DNA of 64,000 nucleotides, from positions 124,001 through 188,000 of the forward strand of contig NZ_JAHLQK010000005.1 in NCBI RefSeq assembly GCF_018919215.1, in the 5' to 3' direction. The notes under the pieces are model-generated. The model was not told the DNA's origin and ran no database searches. It was given only the letters and a program-made list of their open reading frames with translations. This DNA comes from Alkaliphilus flagellatus. GTDB taxonomy: Bacteria > Bacillota > Clostridia > Peptostreptococcales > Natronincolaceae. Shown piece after piece: positions 44,797 through 53,528 of the stretch; the first letter of the stretch is position 1; each line of letters opens with the position of its first letter. Made by a program: the position numbers and the translations under genes.

Positions 44797-45282
44797 ATGC
44801 AAACGATTACTAAGGTTGGTATGGCTGATATGAATATAGTTCAAGATCCGGGGGTCATTACAACTCTAGGACTAGGATCTTGTGTAGGTATTATTCTATA
44901 TGACAAAGCCATTAAAACTGCTGGTTTAGTTCATATTATGTTACCAAGCAGCAAACATATTAAAAATAATGAGAACAAAGCTAAGTTTGCGGACACTGGT
45001 ATACAATTATTACTTGATAAAATGATGGAAAGAGGTTGCAATAAGTCTAGAATTACAGCAAAAATCGCTGGAGGTAGTCAAATGTTTTCATTTCAAACTA
45101 ATAATGAAATAATGAAAATAGGTGAACGAAATGTATTAGCCACTAAGGAAATATTACAATTACTAAATATACCTATAATTGCAGAGGATACTGGTGGAAA
45201 TTATGGTCGAACTATTGAATTTTATTCTAATAATGGAAAACTTATTATTAAAACTATAGGACATGGTGTACATGAAATTTAA
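44797..45282 (+). CDS. cheD: Chemoreceptor glutamine deamidase CheD
   Basis: Deamidates receptor Gln residues and modulates CheC. The 161 residues have the catalytic Cys29 in GLGSCVG and His46 in GLVHIMLP at the normal 17-residue spacing. GGSQMF and the C-terminal DTGGNYGRTI block also match the family. It starts on the base after the cheC stop. Confidence 0.96.
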   Translation: MQTITKVGMADMNIVQDPGVITTLGLGSCVGIILYDKAIKTAGLVHIMLPSSKHIKNNENKAKFADTGIQLLLDKMMERGCNKSRITAKIAGGSQMFSFQTNNEIMKIGERNVLATKEILQLLNIPIIAEDTGGNYGRTIEFYSNNGKLIIKTIGHGVHEI

Positions 45283-45323
45283 TATTCTTATTATAACAAT
45301 AAATAAAGCCAGGAGGTTTGAAA

Positions 45324-46052
45324 ATGGAGCATAGAACCCTATGGCATAATTACAAACAGAATAATGATATACAAGCGAAAACATTACTCATAGAAGAGTA
45401 TGTTAGACTAGTAAAAGTTATTGCTGGCCGATTATATACATCTTATGGCACAAATATAGAATATGATGACTTAGTTAGCTACGGTATTTTTGGCTTAATA
45501 GATGCTATAGAAAAATTTGATTTAGATAAACAAGTTAAGTTTGAAACATACGCACAAATACGTATAAGGGGAGCGATCATTGATCATTTAAGAAACTTAG
45601 ATTGGGTTCCAAGATCTGCTAGACAGAAATCCAAGCAAGTTGAAGATGCTTATTGTAGATTGGAAAACCAACTAGGACGATCAGTTTCTGACTTAGAGGT
45701 AGCAAGAGAATTGAGGATTACGGTTAAGGAGCTACAAGAAATTATGCTACAAACAGCCTCCTTTAATGTAATCTCATTAGAGGAGGCTGTTTTCGAAGGA
45801 TATACATTAGGAAAAATAGAAAATGAAAAACAATTACCTGAAGAGTTAGTGTGTAGCCAAGAGACATATGATACTCTCAAAAATAATATAGTACAATTAC
45901 CTGAACGTGAGAAACAGGTTATATCGCTATATTATTATAATAATTTAACATATAAAGAAATAGGACAGGTACTAGAAATATCCGAATCAAGAGTGTCTCA
46001 ATTACACTCTAAAGCCATCTCAAGATTAAAATCTAAATTAACCGTAAAATAG
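45324..46052 (+). CDS. sigD: Flagellar sigma factor SigD (FliA/WhiG, sigma-28)
   Basis: Alternative sigma factor for late flagellar, chemotaxis and motility genes. The 242 residues have region 2 (YDDLVSYGIFGLIDAIEKFD and the FETYAQIRIRGAIIDHLR signature), region 3 (VPRSARQKSKQV) and region 4 (LPEREKQVISLYYYNNLTYK followed by the EIGQVLEISESRVSQLHSKA HTH). ATG 45324 has AGGAGG at seven bases; an in-frame TTG six bases earlier is too close. It is near the end of the cluster it would help drive, as in Bacillus. Confidence 0.96.
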   Translation: MEHRTLWHNYKQNNDIQAKTLLIEEYVRLVKVIAGRLYTSYGTNIEYDDLVSYGIFGLIDAIEKFDLDKQVKFETYAQIRIRGAIIDHLRNLDWVPRSARQKSKQVEDAYCRLENQLGRSVSDLEVARELRITVKELQEIMLQTASFNVISLEEAVFEGYTLGKIENEKQLPEELVCSQETYDTLKNNIVQLPEREKQVISLYYYNNLTYKEIGQVLEISESRVSQLHSKAISRLKSKLTVK

Positions 46053-46075
46053 CGCATGATCAAAGGGGGAGAATC

Positions 46076-47881
46076 ATGACAAATGAGTATATTGTTGTTG
46101 AAGGTGAGACTTATAATGATGCTTTAACTAAAGGATTAAAAAGTTTAAACTTAACAGATGATCAAGTTAAAGTCGAAGTTTTAGATGAAAAGAAAGGTTT
46201 TTTATTTAAAAAAGGATTATTTAAATTAAAAATAACGCCTATATCAATTAGTTATGACACCGATATACAATCGGACAAAAATATAAATGATACAAAAAAA
46301 AGTGAATTTTACCTAGATTATCGTCCAGATGGAGTTTATCTCACTATTACAGAGATACCATCAAAAGTTGGTATAGGAAATATATTAGATTTCTTAACTA
46401 AAAAATATGTAAAAGACTATGATTATGAGAAAATCGCTCGGTGTTTAGAAAATAAAAATGGCGATCCGGAGAAAATTGCACCTTCTCAAGATGAATTTTT
46501 AATTGATAGCAGTTTGCAAATAGATGTGTCTAAAAATAAACTAGAAGTAACAATATTACTGACAGAGCCAAGTGGCGGGAAAATATTATCTGCTACTGAA
46601 ATTGTAGACAACTTAAATAAAAATAATATTAAATTTGGAATTATCAATAAAAAAATAGAAGAAGTAGTTAATAGACAAGTATTTAATCAATCTATTTTAA
46701 TAGCACAAGGTAAGGCAGCTATAAGCGGAGAAGATGGACAAATTATTTATCCTTTTAATGATGAAACAGAAAGTAGAAATACAATTATTGATGAAGATGG
46801 AAGAATTGATTATAAAAACTTGAATAGAATACGGAATGTGAATGCAGGTACTTTACTTATAGAAATCATTCCTCCTACTGAAGGTATAAATGGGATGGAT
46901 GTCTATGGAAATGAAATAGTTGCTAAAAACGGTAAAGAAGTTCTTATAAAAAAGGGAAAAAATGTAGTAGAAAGTGAAGATGGTTTGAAAATTTATGCTG
47001 CTAAAGACGGAGAGGTACATTTCATAGATGGTACTATATATGTAGATGAAGTTATAAATATCAATGGGGATATAGATAACGAAACAGGCAATATCCAATT
47101 TAATGGTAAAATTAATATTAAGGGAAATGTACAGTCAGGGTTTAAGGTTGAAGCAGAAGGAGATATTGAAATTTGGGGAGTAGTAGAAGGTGCTACCTTA
47201 ATTTCTAAAGGAAATATTATTATTCACAGAGGAGTACAAGGCAATAACCAAGCTTATCTACAATGTTCTGGAAATTTAAACGCAAAATACCTTGAAAATG
47301 TAAGAGTAAAATGTGGCGGCAATGTTGTGTCAGATGCTATATTACACAGTGATGTTACTACTAAGGGAAAAATTATAGTTTCGGGCAAAAAAGGCTTGAT
47401 TGTTGGTGGAGATATAAAAGCTGGTAAGGAAGTAAGGGCTAATGTAGTAGGATCTAATATGGGAACTATTACTAGAATAGAAGTTGGAATTGATCCTGAG
47501 GAAAAAAAATATTATGAACAACTTAAAGTTGAAATGCTAGATATTGAGAAAAACATTGATAATTCCAAAAAAGCTATTGAACTATTAAATAAAATATCGA
47601 AAAAACAGCAGTTGACTAATGAAAAGCAAGAATTATTAGTTAAATCATTAAAGACATATAAGGTTTTAAATGCTAAGTATGACGATGTTACTAAAGAATT
47701 GCAAGAATTATCAGCAAGATTCAAGGAGCCAAATAACGGTAAAATTCATGTTGTAACAACTATTTATACTGGTGTAAAGGTAACTATAGGCAGTAGCTCT
47801 CGACAAATTTACGATGAATTATCAAATTGTACCTTATATGTAAAAGATGGTGACGTCTCAATCGGCCCATATGAAAAGTAA
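46076..47881 (+). CDS. fapA: FapA/DUF342 family flagellar-associated protein
   Basis: DUF342 protein of 601 residues. The N-terminal 60 residues resemble the Jag/KhpB N-terminal module (YNDALTKGLKSL, then FLFKKGLFKLKI); the centre (about 85-450) is the DUF342 beta-helix-like region with repeating G-N turns (GDIDNETGNIQFNGKINIKG, VEGDIEIWG, SKGNIIIHRG); and a coiled coil (about 475-550) follows. FapA proteins affect flagellar assembly and cell polarity in some bacteria; the mechanism is unclear. It lies 24 bases after sigD. Confidence 0.88.
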   Translation: MTNEYIVVEGETYNDALTKGLKSLNLTDDQVKVEVLDEKKGFLFKKGLFKLKITPISISYDTDIQSDKNINDTKKSEFYLDYRPDGVYLTITEIPSKVGIGNILDFLTKKYVKDYDYEKIARCLENKNGDPEKIAPSQDEFLIDSSLQIDVSKNKLEVTILLTEPSGGKILSATEIVDNLNKNNIKFGIINKKIEEVVNRQVFNQSILIAQGKAAISGEDGQIIYPFNDETESRNTIIDEDGRIDYKNLNRIRNVNAGTLLIEIIPPTEGINGMDVYGNEIVAKNGKEVLIKKGKNVVESEDGLKIYAAKDGEVHFIDGTIYVDEVININGDIDNETGNIQFNGKINIKGNVQSGFKVEAEGDIEIWGVVEGATLISKGNIIIHRGVQGNNQAYLQCSGNLNAKYLENVRVKCGGNVVSDAILHSDVTTKGKIIVSGKKGLIVGGDIKAGKEVRANVVGSNMGTITRIEVGIDPEEKKYYEQLKVEMLDIEKNIDNSKKAIELLNKISKKQQLTNEKQELLVKSLKTYKVLNAKYDDVTKELQELSARFKEPNNGKIHVVTTIYTGVKVTIGSSSRQIYDELSNCTLYVKDGDVSIGPYEK

Positions 47882-47941
47882 TTTTAATTTAGTTAATCTG
47901 TTTTTGTTAAAATATATTAATGAAAACAAAAGAGGTGTATT

Positions 47942-48388
47942 ATGGAAAGAAGCAATATTTTATTATTAGTAGGCGGGATTGTATTAATAGTGCCGTTATT
48001 TATATCTTTTATACTTAAAAATAAGAGAAATTATAATAAACTTGAATTCTATAAAAAAGAAGGAAAATATAGTTCAGAAATAAATAAAGGATCTAAAGTA
48101 GAAAATGAAATTATAGTCGAAAGAATAAAGAGATTGGAACAGGAAGTTTTGATATTGAAGCAAGAGAATAATAGGATAATAGAAGAGCATAGAAAAAATA
48201 ATAATTTAATTAATCAAAATAATCTAAAAAATAACAGTTTTAAGCCTGTATTAAACTATAACTTATTTAAAGAAAAAAATAGTACTATTATTGATTTATA
48301 TGAAAAAGGTATATCTAAAGAAGAAATAGCTAAAGTTTTAAATAAGAGTATAAGAGAAATAGATATGGTAATAAAATTAGTTAAATAA
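47942..48388 (+). CDS. Small membrane protein at the SwrB position
   Basis: Unrecognised at gene-symbol level. The 148 residues comprise one N-terminal membrane helix (about 6-26), a charged coiled-coil stretch (55-85), a polar Asn-rich linker and a C-terminal HTH-like segment (LYEKGISKEEIAKVLNKS, about 119-136). Bacillus has swrB here, another single-helix protein with coil and C-terminal region that promotes flagellar assembly; the resemblance is in layout, and homology is unproven. It is the last gene of the cluster. Confidence 0.7.
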   Translation: MERSNILLLVGGIVLIVPLFISFILKNKRNYNKLEFYKKEGKYSSEINKGSKVENEIIVERIKRLEQEVLILKQENNRIIEEHRKNNNLINQNNLKNNSFKPVLNYNLFKEKNSTIIDLYEKGISKEEIAKVLNKSIREIDMVIKLVK

Positions 48389-48529
48389 AGTGAAGTTTTT
48401 GATAAAGATATAAATACTAAAAAGTATATATATTATGATAGGTATCTGACCAAATAATAAGTATCGCATGAATAGTTAAGAAAAAAAAGGAAATAATATA
48501 GCAGAAAATACAATTTTTAAAATAAACTA

Positions 48530-48558
48530 TTGATTCATACTGGTCTCTATGTTAGAAT
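48530..48558 (+). promoter_or_regulatory. Sigma-A promoter for rpsB-tsf
   Basis: TTGATT (48530-48535), exactly 17 bases, then TAGAAT (48553-48558), a five-of-six -10. The predicted start near 48565 leaves a leader of about 95 bases before rpsB. The flagellar cluster and rpsB are therefore transcribed separately. Confidence 0.7.
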
Positions 48559-48564
48559 ATTTAA

Positions 48565-48660
48565 GGTGAGATAACACACATCTTATAATCTACTTAGTAG
48601 TGCCTAAATGGTCCTAAGTAGAAATGATTAAGATGGAGGAAAAACTAAGGAGGTAGTAAC
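48565..48660 (+). promoter_or_regulatory. Structured 5' leader of rpsB
   Basis: The leader folds as nested stems: CATCTT (48579-48584) with AAGATG (48630-48635), then a perfect nine-bp stem TCTACTTAG (48589-48597) with CTAAGTAGA (48614-48622), closed by a possible GCC/GGT pair and an AT loop. It ends just before the AAGGAGGT site (48647-48654). S2 leaders that bind S2 exist in Gammaproteobacteria; whether this RNA does so is untested. Confidence 0.55.
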
Positions 48661-49359
48661 ATGTCAGTAATCTCAATGAAACAATTATTAGAAGCTGGGG
48701 TTCACTTTGGACACCAAACTAGAAGATGGAACCCTAAAATGGGTGAGTACATTTTTACAGAAAGAAATGGAATATATATTATAGACCTTCAAAAAACTGT
48801 AAAAAAAGTAGAAGAAGCTTATAGTGCTATGAAGGAAATTGCTTCTGAAGGAGGAACAATTTTATTTGTAGGAACTAAAAAGCAAGCGCAAGAAGCTATT
48901 GAAGAAGAAGCTAAGAGAAGTGGAATGTTCTATGTTAACCAAAGATGGTTGGGTGGAATGTTAACTAACTTTAAAACTATCAAGAAGAGAATTGAACGTC
49001 TTCATGAATTAGAAAAAATGGAAGAAGATGGAATATTCGAAGTATTACCTAAAAAAGAAGTTATTAAGCTTCGTCATGAGCAAGAAAAACTTGAAAAGTT
49101 TTTAGGTGGTATTAAAGACATGACTGAGATGCCAGATGCTTTATTTGTAGTAGACCCTAGAAAAGAAAGAATTGCTATCCAAGAGGCTCATACTCTAGGA
49201 ATTCCTGTTATTTCAATTGTTGATACAAACTGTGATCCAGATGAAGTAGACTATGTTATTCCTGGGAATGATGATGCTATAAGAGCTGTTAAATTACTTA
49301 CTGCTACTATGGCAAACGCTGTAATTGAAGGAAAACAAGGGGTTCAAACAGAGGCATAA
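48661..49359 (+). CDS. rpsB: 30S ribosomal protein S2
   Basis: Late-assembling small-subunit protein, needed for S1 docking where S1 exists. The 232 residues start with the hallmark [21 protein letters not shown] and contain [20 protein letters not shown] and [12 protein letters not shown]...AI.EA. The start follows AAGGAGGTAGTAAC. A hairpin in the gap downstream may set the rpsB:tsf ratio. Confidence 0.98.
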   Translation: MSVISMKQLLEAGVHFGHQTRRWNPKMGEYIFTERNGIYIIDLQKTVKKVEEAYSAMKEIASEGGTILFVGTKKQAQEAIEEEAKRSGMFYVNQRWLGGMLTNFKTIKKRIERLHELEKMEEDGIFEVLPKKEVIKLRHEQEKLEKFLGGIKDMTEMPDALFVVDPRKERIAIQEAHTLGIPVISIVDTNCDPDEVDYVIPGNDDAIRAVKLLTATMANAVIEGKQGVQTEA

Positions 49360-49385
49360 AATAATATAAAACAACTAAGTTATAG

Positions 49386-49426
49386 AAGGTAAGGGCTACA
49401 AGGGATTTTCCCTTACTCCTTACCTT
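49386..49426 (+). terminator. Two-tier hairpin between rpsB and tsf
   Basis: Outer arms AAGGTAAGG (49386-49394) and CCTTACCTT (49418-49426) are perfect nine-base complements, and an inner stem AAGGGA (49400-49405)/TCCCTT (49409-49414) sits between them. AT-rich sequence but no U-run follows, so partial termination or stabilisation is more likely than a full stop. Confidence 0.55.
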
Positions 49427-49452
49427 TAATAATATGCTAGGAGGAGTTAGAT

Positions 49453-50103
49453 ATGAGTATAACTGCAGCAATGGTTAAAGAATTAAGAGAAAAAACAGGT
49501 GCTGGTATGATGGATTGCAAAAAGGCACTAACTGAGACAGATGGGAATATGGACAAGGCAGTTGAAGTTCTTAGGGAAAAAGGTCTAGCTGCTGTTGCTA
49601 AAAAAGCAGGTAGAATAGCAGCTGAAGGTTTAGTTGAAGCTTACATACACGGAGGTAGAATTGGAGTATTAGTTGAAGTTAACTCTGAAACTGACTTTGT
49701 TGCTAAAAATCAAGAATTTAAAGATTTTGTAAAAGATGTTGCTCTTCAAGTTGCAGCTGCAAATCCTCAATACGTAAGCCGTGATCAAGTAGATCAAGAA
49801 ATGATTGAAAAAGAGAAGGAAATTTTAAAGAAACAAGCATTAAATGAAGGTAAACCAGAAAAAATTGTTGATAAGATGGTTGAAGGAAGAATTGAAAAAT
49901 TTTACAAAGAGATATGTTTATTAGAGCAACCATTTGTTAAGAATCCTGATATTACAATTGGGGAATTATTAACAGAAAAAATATCTAAAATCGGAGAAAA
50001 TATCACTATTAGAAGATTTACAAGATATGAAGTAGGCGAAGGAATAGAAAAGAAAGAAGAGAATTTTGCAGAAGAAGTTGCTAAGCAGATAGGTAATAAG
50101 TAA
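49453..50103 (+). CDS. tsf: Elongation factor Ts, short form
   Basis: Nucleotide-exchange factor for EF-Tu. The 216 residues contain the UBA-like N domain ([19 protein letters not shown]), the TDFVAKN catalytic motif at 80-86 and one core subdomain. Bacillus and Escherichia proteins have about 280-295 residues, so this is the short type seen in several Clostridia and Thermus. It follows rpsB as nearly everywhere. Confidence 0.97.
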   Translation: MSITAAMVKELREKTGAGMMDCKKALTETDGNMDKAVEVLREKGLAAVAKKAGRIAAEGLVEAYIHGGRIGVLVEVNSETDFVAKNQEFKDFVKDVALQVAAANPQYVSRDQVDQEMIEKEKEILKKQALNEGKPEKIVDKMVEGRIEKFYKEICLLEQPFVKNPDITIGELLTEKISKIGENITIRRFTRYEVGEGIEKKEENFAEEVAKQIGNK

Positions 50104-50124
50104 TTATTTTTTGTATATTTGTAT

Positions 50125-50152
50125 AAAAGAGAACACAGATGTGTTCTCTTTT
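50125..50152 (+). terminator. Strong terminator after tsf
   Basis: AAAAGAGAACAC (50125-50136) and GTGTTCTCTTTT (50141-50152) form a perfect 12-bp stem around AGAT; the A-rich foot makes it potentially active on either strand. It separates rpsB-tsf from pyrH. Confidence 0.85.
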
Positions 50153-50171
50153 ACAATAATTAGTCATATAA

Positions 50172-50957
<786 letters not shown>

Positions 50958-50985
50958 TATAAATTTATTATAAGGAGGAGATAGA

Positions 50986-51543
50986 ATGAAGTTAGAAATT
51001 CATAAAAATCTTGAGGACAAAATGACGAAAACTGTTAATGCGCTTAAAGAGGATTTTGCAAGCATTAGAGCTGGTCGAGCTAATCCATCAATGTTAGACA
51101 GGGTTGTTGTAGAGTATTATGGCACACCTACTCCAATTAAGCAGATAGCTTCTGTAACGGCTCCTGAGCCAAGAATTATTACAATACAACCATATGATCA
51201 ATCATCTATCAACAATATTGAAAAAGCTATTTTACAATCAGACTTAGGAGTTAACCCTTCTAATGATGGCAAAATTATTAGAATTGTTATTCCTCAATTA
51301 ACAGAAGAAAGAAGAAAAGATCTCACTAAAGTGGCTAGAAAAACAGCTGAAGATAGTAAAATAGTTTTAAGAAATGAAAGACGTAATACAAATGACCGTT
51401 TGAAAAAAATGCAAAAAGATAATGAGTTAACTGAAGACGAATTAAAAACTGCACAAGATGAAGTTCAAAAAATAACTGATAAATTTATTAAAATTGTAGA
51501 TGAACTTACTGAAAAGAAAGAACAGGATATTATGGAGGTATAA
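50986..51543 (+). CDS. frr: Ribosome recycling factor
   Basis: Splits post-termination ribosomes together with EF-G. The 185 residues have LKEDFASIRAGRANPSMLD, a central EPRIITIQPYDQ and the C-terminal helices VARKTAEDSK..LRNERR. The start follows AAGGAGGAGA. Its last codons hold the ribosome site of the next small gene. Confidence 0.98.
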   Translation: MKLEIHKNLEDKMTKTVNALKEDFASIRAGRANPSMLDRVVVEYYGTPTPIKQIASVTAPEPRIITIQPYDQSSINNIEKAILQSDLGVNPSNDGKIIRIVIPQLTEERRKDLTKVARKTAEDSKIVLRNERRNTNDRLKKMQKDNELTEDELKTAQDEVQKITDKFIKIVDELTEKKEQDIMEV

Positions 51544-51545
51544 AT

Positions 51546-51734
51546 TTGAATTATATTCCAGATGTTACAGGTTACAGACTAGAATCAGGTTTACATATAT
51601 TGAAGGAGTATAATTACGAAATTATTGTTAGAGAAACATTTGGGAAAAAAAATGTGAAATCTGAGGAAGCAAGAATTGTAAGACAAACAATTTACAAAGA
51701 TAATAAGTTGCAATTAATCATAGCATATTTTTAA
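51546..51734 (+). CDS. Small PASTA-like protein between frr and uppS
   Basis: A 62-residue protein not recognised as a named gene. Its layout matches one PASTA unit: a start like IPDVTGYRLESGLHILKEYNY (compare P-D-V-x-G ... A...L), then a middle strand and RIVRQTIYKDNKLQLIIAY, matching the V..Q.P..G..V.L.V half. It has no signal peptide or membrane helix, unlike typical extracellular PASTA proteins, so it is probably cytosolic. TTG start 51546, six bases after GGAGGT inside frr; coupling to frr is likely. Confidence 0.7.
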   Translation: MNYIPDVTGYRLESGLHILKEYNYEIIVRETFGKKNVKSEEARIVRQTIYKDNKLQLIIAYF

Positions 51735-51753
51735 GCCCCCTAACTGGGGGTTT
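51733..51753 (+). terminator. GC-rich hairpin between the PASTA-like gene and uppS
   Basis: CCCCC (51736-51740) pairs with GGGGG (51746-51750), extended by G-U and two A-U pairs, around TAACT. Its base overlaps the upstream stop codon; TTTAAAAATG follows. It could be a weak terminator or attenuator. Confidence 0.55.
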
Positions 51754-51774
51754 AAAAATGATTGGGGTGGAAAA

Positions 51775-52533
51775 ATGCTTAAAAATCTATGGAATAGTTC
51801 TAACAACAATAAAATACCATCTAATATCAATATGGCTTCAATACCTAAGCATATAGCGATTATTATGGATGGAAATGGTAGATGGGCAACAGAGCGTATG
51901 TTACCAAGAAATCTCGGACATAGGGCTGGAGTAGAAGCTTTAAGAGATGTGATAAAGACTGCTTCTAATATTGGAATAAAGCATTTAACCCTTTATGCTT
52001 TTTCTACAGAAAATTGGAAAAGACCTGCATCCGAAGTCTCATTATTAATGAAGCTTCTAATTGAGTATTTAAGAAAAGAAATAACAGAACTACATGATAA
52101 TAATGTTAAGATTCAAACTATAGGAGATATTAATAAACTTCATGATGAAGTAATTGAAGAAATAAACAAAGCGACTATTAAAACAAAGGATAATAATGGA
52201 CTTTGTGTTAATATAGCTTTGAACTATGGTGGTCGTTCAGAAATTATTAATGCTGTAAAAAAAGTTGCTGAAAAAGCTAAAAGCAATGAAATACAAATAG
52301 ATGAAATAGATGAGGTATTAATTAGCTCTTTACTATATACTGCAAATGTACCTGATCCAGAATTATTAATTAGAACAAGTGGAGAAATCAGATTAAGTAA
52401 CTTTTTGTTATGGCAATGCGCATATTCAGAATTTTGGTTTACTGATGTATACTGGCCAGATTTCAGAGGAGAGCATTTACTTATGGCAATATCTGATTAC
52501 CAAAATCGCAAAAGAAGATTTGGTGGAATATAG
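51775..52533 (+). CDS. uppS: Undecaprenyl diphosphate synthase UppS
   Basis: cis-Prenyltransferase that makes the C55 lipid carrier for peptidoglycan from FPP and IPP. The 252 residues carry catalytic Asp32 in IIMDGNGRWA, HRAGVEALRD, the FSTENWKRP loop and the C-terminal PELLIRTSGEIRLSNFLLWQ signature. A polar N-terminal extension of about 20 residues precedes the core. TTGGGGTGG lies before the ATG. Confidence 0.97.
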   Translation: MLKNLWNSSNNNKIPSNINMASIPKHIAIIMDGNGRWATERMLPRNLGHRAGVEALRDVIKTASNIGIKHLTLYAFSTENWKRPASEVSLLMKLLIEYLRKEITELHDNNVKIQTIGDINKLHDEVIEEINKATIKTKDNNGLCVNIALNYGGRSEIINAVKKVAEKAKSNEIQIDEIDEVLISSLLYTANVPDPELLIRTSGEIRLSNFLLWQCAYSEFWFTDVYWPDFRGEHLLMAISDYQNRKRRFGGI

Positions 52534-52543
52534 GGGTGATAAA

Positions 52544-53332
52544 ATGCTCAAGAGAATAGTTAGTGCAATTATTGGATTACCATTTTTATTAGCTATAATA
52601 TTTATAGGAGGTATGCCTTTATTTATTGCTATTTTAATTGTATCATTAATTGGATTAAGAGAGTTTTATAATGCATGTAAGAACAAATCTTTATTCCCTG
52701 TTGAAGTAATAGGATACCTCGGTTCTATAGCTTTAATCGTACTAGTGAATTTTTCCTATAGTCCATCCTATATTTTTTTATTATTTTTTATTTTAATTTT
52801 CCTATTAAATAGCATACAATTAATATATGGCAAATATAACTTTTTAGATATTAGTGTTACATTATATGGGTTAGCCTATGTTCCTTTACTTTTGAGCTGT
52901 ATTTTGCTTATTAGTAAACAACCAAATAATATAGTTATATGGTTGGTATTTACCACTGCTTGGGGTACAGATACATTTGCATATTTTTCAGGATACTTTT
53001 TTGGAAAAAGAAAATTGTGTCCATCAATTAGTCCTAAAAAGACTGTTGCAGGAGCAATCGGTGGTGTTTTAGGAAGTATTAGTATATCAGTATTATTTGG
53101 ATATTTCTTTTTACAAGACTATATAATTGTTGTTGCATTTATTGGTGCTATTGGTAGCATTGTTGCGCAAGTTGGTGATTTAAGTGCTTCTTTAATTAAA
53201 CGACATACTGGTATCAAGGATTTTGGAAATCTTATACCTGGGCATGGAGGAGTATTAGATCGCTTTGACAGCATACTTTTTACAGCTCCGACAATTTATT
53301 TTATTTTAAATTTTGTAATTAACAGGAGATAA
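52544..53332 (+). CDS. cdsA: Phosphatidate cytidylyltransferase CdsA
   Basis: Integral membrane enzyme making CDP-diacylglycerol from phosphatidate and CTP. The 262 residues have about seven to eight membrane helices and the signature S..K.......G...G near KKTVAGAIGGVLGS, with GDLSASLIKRHTGIKDFGN then LIPGHGGVLDRFDS. The ATG at 52544 follows AGGGGTGA; an earlier in-frame ATG lies deep inside uppS and is not used. Confidence 0.96.
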   Translation: MLKRIVSAIIGLPFLLAIIFIGGMPLFIAILIVSLIGLREFYNACKNKSLFPVEVIGYLGSIALIVLVNFSYSPSYIFLLFFILIFLLNSIQLIYGKYNFLDISVTLYGLAYVPLLLSCILLISKQPNNIVIWLVFTTAWGTDTFAYFSGYFFGKRKLCPSISPKKTVAGAIGGVLGSISISVLFGYFFLQDYIIVVAFIGAIGSIVAQVGDLSASLIKRHTGIKDFGNLIPGHGGVLDRFDSILFTAPTIYFILNFVINRR

Positions 53333-53359
53333 ATAAGCATGATACTAGCATGCTTATTT
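53331..53359 (+). terminator. Terminator after cdsA
   Basis: AAATAAGCATG (53331-53341) and CATGCTTATTT (53349-53359) are perfect 11-base arms around ATACTAG and end in TTTT. The 5' arm overlaps the cdsA stop. The next 170 bases before dxr hold no gene or clear promoter. Confidence 0.75.
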
Positions 53360-53528
53360 TGTAGTCTAAGAAATGAAATGTTTTAATTATTTAAGGATTT
53401 TAAAGAAGTAGTAGGCCAGTAGTATTTTTAGCACTTCGAATTTTAAATGAAGGTTAAGAGTTCAAGTGTACCATGAATTGATGAGATAGTATTAGACGAA
53501 TTTTTATTGAATCATATGAGGTGATAAT

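Noticed and set aside
47902-47931. TTTTGTT/AACAAAA inverted repeat after fapA
   Set aside because: It is only seven A-T rich pairs with a 16-base loop and no U-tract, too weak to call.
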